The position numbers and the translations under genes are program-made. A stretch of 64,000 bases of DNA from Harmonia axyridis (Eukaryota > Arthropoda > Insecta > Coleoptera > Coccinellidae), in the NCBI RefSeq assembly GCF_914767665.1, contig NC_059501.1, positions 36,804,501-36,868,500 on the forward strand, in the 5' to 3' direction. Shown piece by piece: positions 58,138 to 64,000 of this stretch. How positions within the stretch are numbered: the first letter of the stretch is position 1; every line of letters begins with the position of its first letter. Below the pieces are notes generated by a model. It ran no database searches. It was not told the origin of the DNA and was given only the letters and a program-made list of their open reading frames with translations.

Positions 58138-61100
58138 CTAACGTTGAGTTCCAAGACATTTTGTACATATGGATAGATTGTATACATCCGATAGTATATA
58201 GGTTCATTTCACCATATATAAGTTTAAGAAAGCTTTGGTAACATCAAACTTGATGTACTCTTTATTGGTCAATTTATATATCAATTTTTGCATGTAATGT
58301 CCAGTTCCGAGACCTACCCTAAAAAAGTTATTTTATGTTGGAAAGTTTTTTAGAAATTTTATTTTCGCAGTCACGTTTCCTTCATGAAACGCCCATTATT
58401 CCACAATTCGTTTTCAAAATCTCTTAAAATGAAGAAAAGTCGAGTAAGAAATATCAGTTGAAAAGTCATAACGAAACAAAGTACATGTATATAGGTTAAC
58501 AGTGTTGATAGGACTTTCGGTGTCTGAAACACTTTTCTAACTTTGCCAACGTTTCGTAGACATATTTCCACTCCCTCCGGGCTGAAATTAATTCAATAAA
58601 TGAACAAAGGTTTTTCTGTTCCATTTGGATTCCCCGTTTATTATGACATATCCCAATTGTTTCATAATTATGATTGGAATTTATTTAGCGTATCGTATTC
58701 TAAATCTAATTTTTTCTATGATATTGAATTCCAAAAATGACTTCCTTATAAAACAGTTCAACAGCAATGATCTTAACAACACATGACAAAAAAAGACAAG
58801 TACGTATACTGTGAATAAACATTTCCCTGTTTACCATAATATCAGATGAACTGTTATAAATATTTCATTGCCATCAAGTTTTCGATCATCATTCATTAAT
58901 CCACTGAAAAAAAAATACGAAAAATATGAGTACTGCTATTGAATGTTGGCTGTTAGCATCTGGGACTTCGGTTTATTGCTTAATCACTATGTAATATTCT
59001 ACTTTTATCTTCATTCAGACATGTATACTATTCTGGATGAGAAAATTCGGATTTTTTATATTGGGTATAAACGAACTTCACGAATTGAATATTTTTGTGG
59101 AAAATATTCTTCTGATCTTGACTCTCTGCCAGGATTCATATAAATCTGAATGATTACTGATGTCAAAAACTTCACCCTCATCTGGAAAAATATTGGAAAA
59201 ACTCTAAAAACTATGTAGTTGTTTCATATCTATCAGTTTATCGATCGCCTTCGAATTATCTCACTTCGCGTAAAAATACGCGATCAAAATGAATATACAT
59301 CTATTTAATGGTGTTTTTGGAGACATCAGTTTCCCGCGAAATATTCAATGACGTAACATATCTTCTTCCTTCCTTCTATTCAGATATGTTATCAATTTAT
59401 GGACGAGGGACACTAATTTCCGAAATTTGTACTTATGAAAAGGGGCCAACTCCATCCCATTCAGTTTTGAGCGCTCGCCTCGAGGTTTATCGCTTTATTA
59501 TTTCGTCACAATGTCAATTTCCGAGTTCTCAGCAGTGAATAGTCCAAACAATTTAGCTCGACTCACTACAATTAATACACTATAACTTTTGAACTTATAT
59601 AGGTACGCGAAATTTGCCGGGAAGGTTCGGATCTCGAATGCCGCAGTTGAGTTCGTTTAATAAGCAGAATCTGAATAGGGGTTCCGTAAATATGGCCGTT
59701 CGAAATTTTGTATTTTTTTAATTTCGAAACCACAGGCACATTTGCGAGGGAAATTTGCATTCAGATGTAGAATGACCATATAAAGCTTCGTGCAAAATAT
59801 CTTGTTGATCACTTGATCAGAACCATAGAAACTCTGTGACCACAGAACTGACGGAGTTGAGATTTTGGGTATTGATATAAAATAGCAATGCTAAGCTCCT
59901 CGCCAAATTTCAAGCTGATCGCATAATGAGAACAATAAAAAATTAACCTCGGAGTCGACATAGAAATGATTGGGATATATTTATGTACCTCTTTTTAATG
60001 TTGAATTTCGGGACCGCCACCAGATGTCTTTAATACTTCTAGCGAATTCTCCAATTAGCGGCAATATCAAAGATGTTGTAAATCAATGTTTTCACCACGT
60101 CGGTTTATGAAATGGACGATGCTATTCCTCCTCTTATCGCATTTTTCACGTAAGCAGATCACTGGATTTTGTTGCTTATCCTTCAACCAAAATTGGAACG
60201 TGTCCCATCAATATGATGGTATATTCCACAGACTATTCAAATATGTTATTGGAAAAACTATCGAACCAAGGCGAGTAAACTTATTGAGGAAAAACAGTTT
60301 TTTCAAAAATTTTTTTCTGCAAATTTGACTGGTTTTCAAAATAAGTTCTACAGACAATTTATCAGCCTTTGTTTCCTCATTTGAACTTCCGATTTTCTAG
60401 AAAGTAGAAATTTTTTCTTGTAAAATATACTTCACAATATTTTTTCATATCTTTTGAATGCTCAATCGATTCTGAATCCGGATATGTAAGTAGAGTTGTT
60501 GTTTTATCAATGAAATTCAAATTCAATTCAAGTTGTCAATATCGATTATAATATAATCTGAAATATGAAGCCTGAATTTTCATTCAAAACTTTTAATATT
60601 TTCACTCTTGAAAAAAGATGTGATATTATAATATACCTATATCAAAAACAACAAAAATGCTGTGCGAAGAAGTGGGTGGCAGGCATTTTCAACACTTTCT
60701 TTGAATAGCATTTTTTGTTACTACATATTTCGAAAGTAACCCTTTTTTCCAAGAGTAAATATATTTATTGCTTTGAATGAAAATTCAGTTTCATATTTTC
60801 GCTCATGTTATATTCGAGAATTAATACTTAAAAATTTGACAATGAAATATTTATAGAACCATAGGCAATGTGGATATGAGTATACCTAATATGGAATCTG
60901 TATTATGTCAAGAACTCCACGGAATTTTTCGATCGTCTCCGTATTATATTTCTTCGCATAAAAATATGCTAATAAAATAAATGGGTTCTTAACTACATCT
61001 GTTCAACATCGTTTGTTTCAATTTCCTGCTGAATGTTTAATTGTCCTAGTTCTGTTCAGATGAAAAAGGTATTTCCTAACCTCGATACAAAACTCTAGAG

Positions 61101-61139
61101 GATCATTCGTCAGGTCGTTTGAAGAAAAATCTATGAATA
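58136..61139. other. Intergenic, no supported gene
   Basis: AT-rich. TCGATCG(C/T)CTTCG/TCGATCGTCTCCG blocks followed by a T(C/T)GCGTAAAAATA-like word at about 59240 and 60930 suggest two copies of an old repeat. Frames of 62-80 codons lack motifs. Confidence 0.35.
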
Positions 61140-61640
61140 TATGTCCGGAGTTATGTCGTATCTGAAATCTGGGTGACGAAAATGCTATAATCCTGCTAGT
61201 TTTTCCAAAATAAAATTGTAAAGTTGGCTTAATGAAGGTTAATAATAGATATTTTGCTTGTAATTTCCCAATTGTTTTTCGTTAGATATGGTGAATTAAT
61301 CATATTTCAAGCCTTTTTTCTTTGTCAAAACGACGATTGTATTCATATTTACACCCCATGGCGGCTTCAATCGTTTCTGTCAGCTGTTCCGTTTGAAATA
61401 TCATATCCTCCATCGGATGTAAACAAAACTAATAAATCCTAGTTTTTGACGAAAACAGATTTTTTTTCAGGAATTCATAATTTACAACGAGAACCAATTA
61501 AGAAAATACAAGAAAACTATCCATTATTATGAATAACCTTACCCTCATTAAACCAAATTTACAATTTTATTACGGAAAAACTAGCAGGATTACAGACTTC
61601 GTGAGTCCCAGATTCGTAATCTACGACCAGAATCTGTAAA
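61140..61640. repeat. Diverged hairpin repeat, arms about 165 bp
   Basis: AATCCTGCTAGTTTTTCC and AATAAAATTGTAAAGTTGG (61188-61235) are mirrored at 61545-61592, and weaker similarity continues inward and outward. The loop is about 170 bp. Confidence 0.65.
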
Positions 61641-62999
61641 ATTATTCAAATTAATACGCTATTTTAAATAACGCGATTGATACATACAATATAGAATTTT
61701 GCCGAGATCACAAATATTTGGAAAACTGTTGAACGGAAAATGAGTGAAAAAATATGTAAAAATATGCTGAATGTTCCTGGAATTGAAATACCCCAAAAAA
61801 TATAGGGTATCTATATAATTTAAAACAATAGTCACCGTCCAATCCGCTTTTGTGTGACACCCCCTATATATTCTTATATACAGGGTGTCTCAGGTGGTAG
61901 GCACAAAACCTGTGTTTTTTATTAGGAAATACCCTATATTTCACTCCAGATTTAGGAAGCATGGTTAGAATGAGGCTAATTTTGACGTCTCATGTGCTCA
62001 AAATTTTCCGATTTTGAGATATTTCAATTTGTCAATTCGAGCATCTCTGAAAAAAACTCGATAACTCCGACGCAAAAAAATTTGGTGGAATGAGATTTTG
62101 GCTGTGAATACTAGAATGAAGGAATCAAATACTGTATATGGGTCATATAATTATTCAAAACTCTGCTGAGAATTTTCGAAATATCGTCATAGGACGTTTC
62201 GAATAGTGATGAAAATTGTGAACAGAATTGGTCTTAATATGAGGATTATTTTATTTTCGAAAATATATTTCATTGTAGTTTCGTTACAGAAATTGCATTT
62301 ATGACAAGGGCGATCCTAGCCTTTAAATTGGGGGGGGGTCGCCGTTATGAACATTTTTTTGATCCTCTGTATAACCGAAAGAGCCTAGATTGAGAAAGTA
62401 TTCTAATCTCAATTTTCAAATTTCTAGTCGACCCAGTTCCTCAGTAACTTCTTGATTGAACTTGAGTATTCCCAGTTAAAGGTCATAAAAATAAGGTGAA
62501 GTTAAATTATTGGGTAAAGTATTTTAAATAATGAGGAAGTCAAGGGAATCATAATTCTTTTCAAATTTAAATATCTTCTCTATATGTACGAAAGAGCCAG
62601 GAATGATAAATATTCTAATCTCCATTTCCAAATTTCTAGTCGACCTAGTTCTTCTGTAATATCTAGTTAGGAATTTCCAGTTGAAGGCATAAAAATATGG
62701 TGACAATAAAATATTCGGTTTTTCTTTGGTTTTTGATTAAGAAAAATAATAAACTTCAATTGTAAATGAAGTGTTTCGAAAGAAACACCATCTTGAAAAA
62801 ATCTTAAGAATACAAATAAATGAATTTCAAAGGAACATAAATAAATCTCTAAATAAAACGAACAAATATAAATGAAAATAAATGAATGAAAATGAAGAAA
62901 CATAAACAACTTTCTTGAAAAGTAAATAAATATATGAAAAAATAAATAAATATGAATAAAAACGAATGACTATGTATAAATTAAAAATATCACAAATAT
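61641..62999. other. Intergenic, with solo element ends and a low-complexity tract
   Basis: A lone CAGGGTGTCTCAGGTGG at 61882 has no partner. CAAGGGCGATCC at about 62304 resembles a hAT/MITE start, again alone. From 62815 to 62975 the sequence is dominated by AAATAAATGAA-like words. Confidence 0.4.
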
Positions 63000-64000
63000 T
63001 CAGTTTGAAAATGAAAGTTTCTTCTTGGAGCCCTTCAGCTGATTGTGAATCCATGTCTTTATTTGTGGTGACGTGCGATTCTGAAGAACAGGAGTTTCTT
63101 TTATCACTGTTTGTATCACTTTCAAAGGAGGTAGAGCTTTTCTATTCATATATTCTCCGAAAATACGGAAAATAGCATCCTTCTCCTCTTGGGTCCACCT
63201 CACTCTTTTGAGGGTGCCAGATAGGGTATGGGCTATAAAAATGGAAAAAAGAGTTGAAACAATACACAAGTTTCAGTAACTTTTCAAGACGAGAGTGATT
63301 CTACTCTAACAACACAAGCAATTTTTTTTCTCAAACATAAATCGTATGATATATCAAGAGAATTTTTTTAAGAGACATTTATTCCACTCCGTAGTGATTC
63401 ACTTGGTCCTAATGAACATGAATTGTTGAAATTCAAGTTCTTTCATATTATATTTTAGATCTGGAGTGGAAAAATTCAATATACTTCACGAGAGCCCTCG
63501 CTGGAGCTCAGCTGTAGATTTGTTTTCGATTGGTAATACTATAATATAAAATATAGTGATGAAATCACTATTTTACGTTCACGGCCGTACCAAAAAAAAT
63601 TGCTTCGGGAAATGACATTAGTAAAGTCGAAATTTCAAGATGTTTTTGAAAAAAAAACTATTTTGAGGTTGGTGAATTGATTACAATTAGCAGTTCGAAT
63701 GAAATGTAATTATGTATCTCACCTTTGCTGGAATTCCTCCTATTCCCCCCACTAAGATTTGGAGTTCCTCCTGTTGAATTGATTTCATTTGTAGGAATTG
63801 GTTCTTCATCATTGACAACCTCATTTTCGGAGTCATCACTGCTTGCATTTTCATTTTCTCCTTGAGCTGTTTGCAGGAGTTGTGAAATGCCCAAAATGTC
63901 CCTACTTATAATGGGCTGACGATAAATGCCCTTGTGTATCTTCTCCGAATGGCCCATGAAGTTCGACAAATCCACTACGTCTTGATTTTCAAGATTCAAA
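63000..64000 (-). CDS. 3' exons of a tyrosine-recombinase-like (Crypton-like) gene
   Basis: On the minus strand an open frame enters from beyond the window (64000) and runs to a donor AAAG|GTGAGATAC (exon end 63723). A GT-AG intron follows, and the last exon starts at 63232 after a TTTTTATAG acceptor and stops at 63000-63002. The join is in phase (GCC codon). The first exon holds LSNFMGHSEKIHKGIYRQP: Gly-His followed nine residues later by Tyr, the spacing of box II and the nucleophile in tyrosine recombinases (His codon 63949-63951, Tyr codon 63922-63924). A linker rich in Asn, Asp and Glu follows. The last exon gives a Myb/GCR1-like module (VRWTQEEKDAIFRIFGEYM, then IKTWIHNQLKGSKKK). That order, recombinase then C-terminal DNA-binding module, fits Crypton-derived proteins. 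No break is visible. The Arg/Lys/His box I residues lie off the window, so activity is unproven. Confidence 0.65.

Noticed and set aside
63000..63175. 69-codon plus-strand frame (62966-63175)
   Set aside because: Antisense of the last exon of the recombinase-like gene, which has an in-phase intron and motifs.
1..64000. CRISPR arrays, rRNA, tRNA, bacterial operons or virus-derived genes
   Set aside because: No regularly spaced identical repeats, no tRNA B-box-like loop in context, no rRNA blocks, and no capsid, replicase or envelope-like frames were seen.

Overview
The window looks like ordinary insect nuclear DNA, most likely from a beetle although I cannot prove the order. It is AT-rich, uses GT-AG introns and AATAAA signals, and holds an arginine kinase of arthropod type. 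Most of the recognisable content is transposable elements. I see no bacterial-type genes, rRNA, tRNA, CRISPR array or virus-derived gene.

Only a few host-like or gene-like units can be defended. They are: the last two exons of a gene at the left edge (1-363, +); an intact intronless arginine kinase paralogue (7007-8098, +) with every textbook catalytic residue in place; a 231-residue lysine-rich orphan ORF (27276-27971, -); a candidate first exon with a good splice donor (53450-53577, -); and the last two exons of a tyrosine-recombinase-like (Crypton-like) gene at the right edge (63000-64000, -).

The rest is layered mobile DNA. Tc1/mariner elements with readable ends lie at 15803-16868, 25762-26688, 33789-37055 and 45955-47478. 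The 33789-37055 mariner holds two later insertions, a second Tc1/mariner-type element and an internally deleted LINE. A hAT element (43039-45247) and a hAT-type MITE (20743-21646) both keep perfect 8-bp target duplications. Decayed LINEs are at 1160-1690, 2402-2850, 10880-12520, 18598-19453, 35857-37000 and 48440-49110.

The most distinctive feature is a population of foldback (long inverted repeat) elements. Many have outer ends reading CAGGGTG although their interiors differ: 3015-3628, 9322-10065, 13450-14063, 20916-21616, 22895-24303, 29972-31430 and 37563-38174, with related ends at 55547-56343 and around 40440-42960. Two giant hairpins, 21726-22902 and 22895-24303, sit back to back and share one TGTACA. 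If transcribed they would give long double-stranded RNA. The element at 29972-31430 carries transposase remnants between 473-bp arms, so it is a candidate link between the foldbacks and a Tc1/mariner-like source.

Transposase and reverse transcriptase ORFs are nearly all broken by stops, frameshifts or deletions. All family names come from reading motifs by eye; no search was run.
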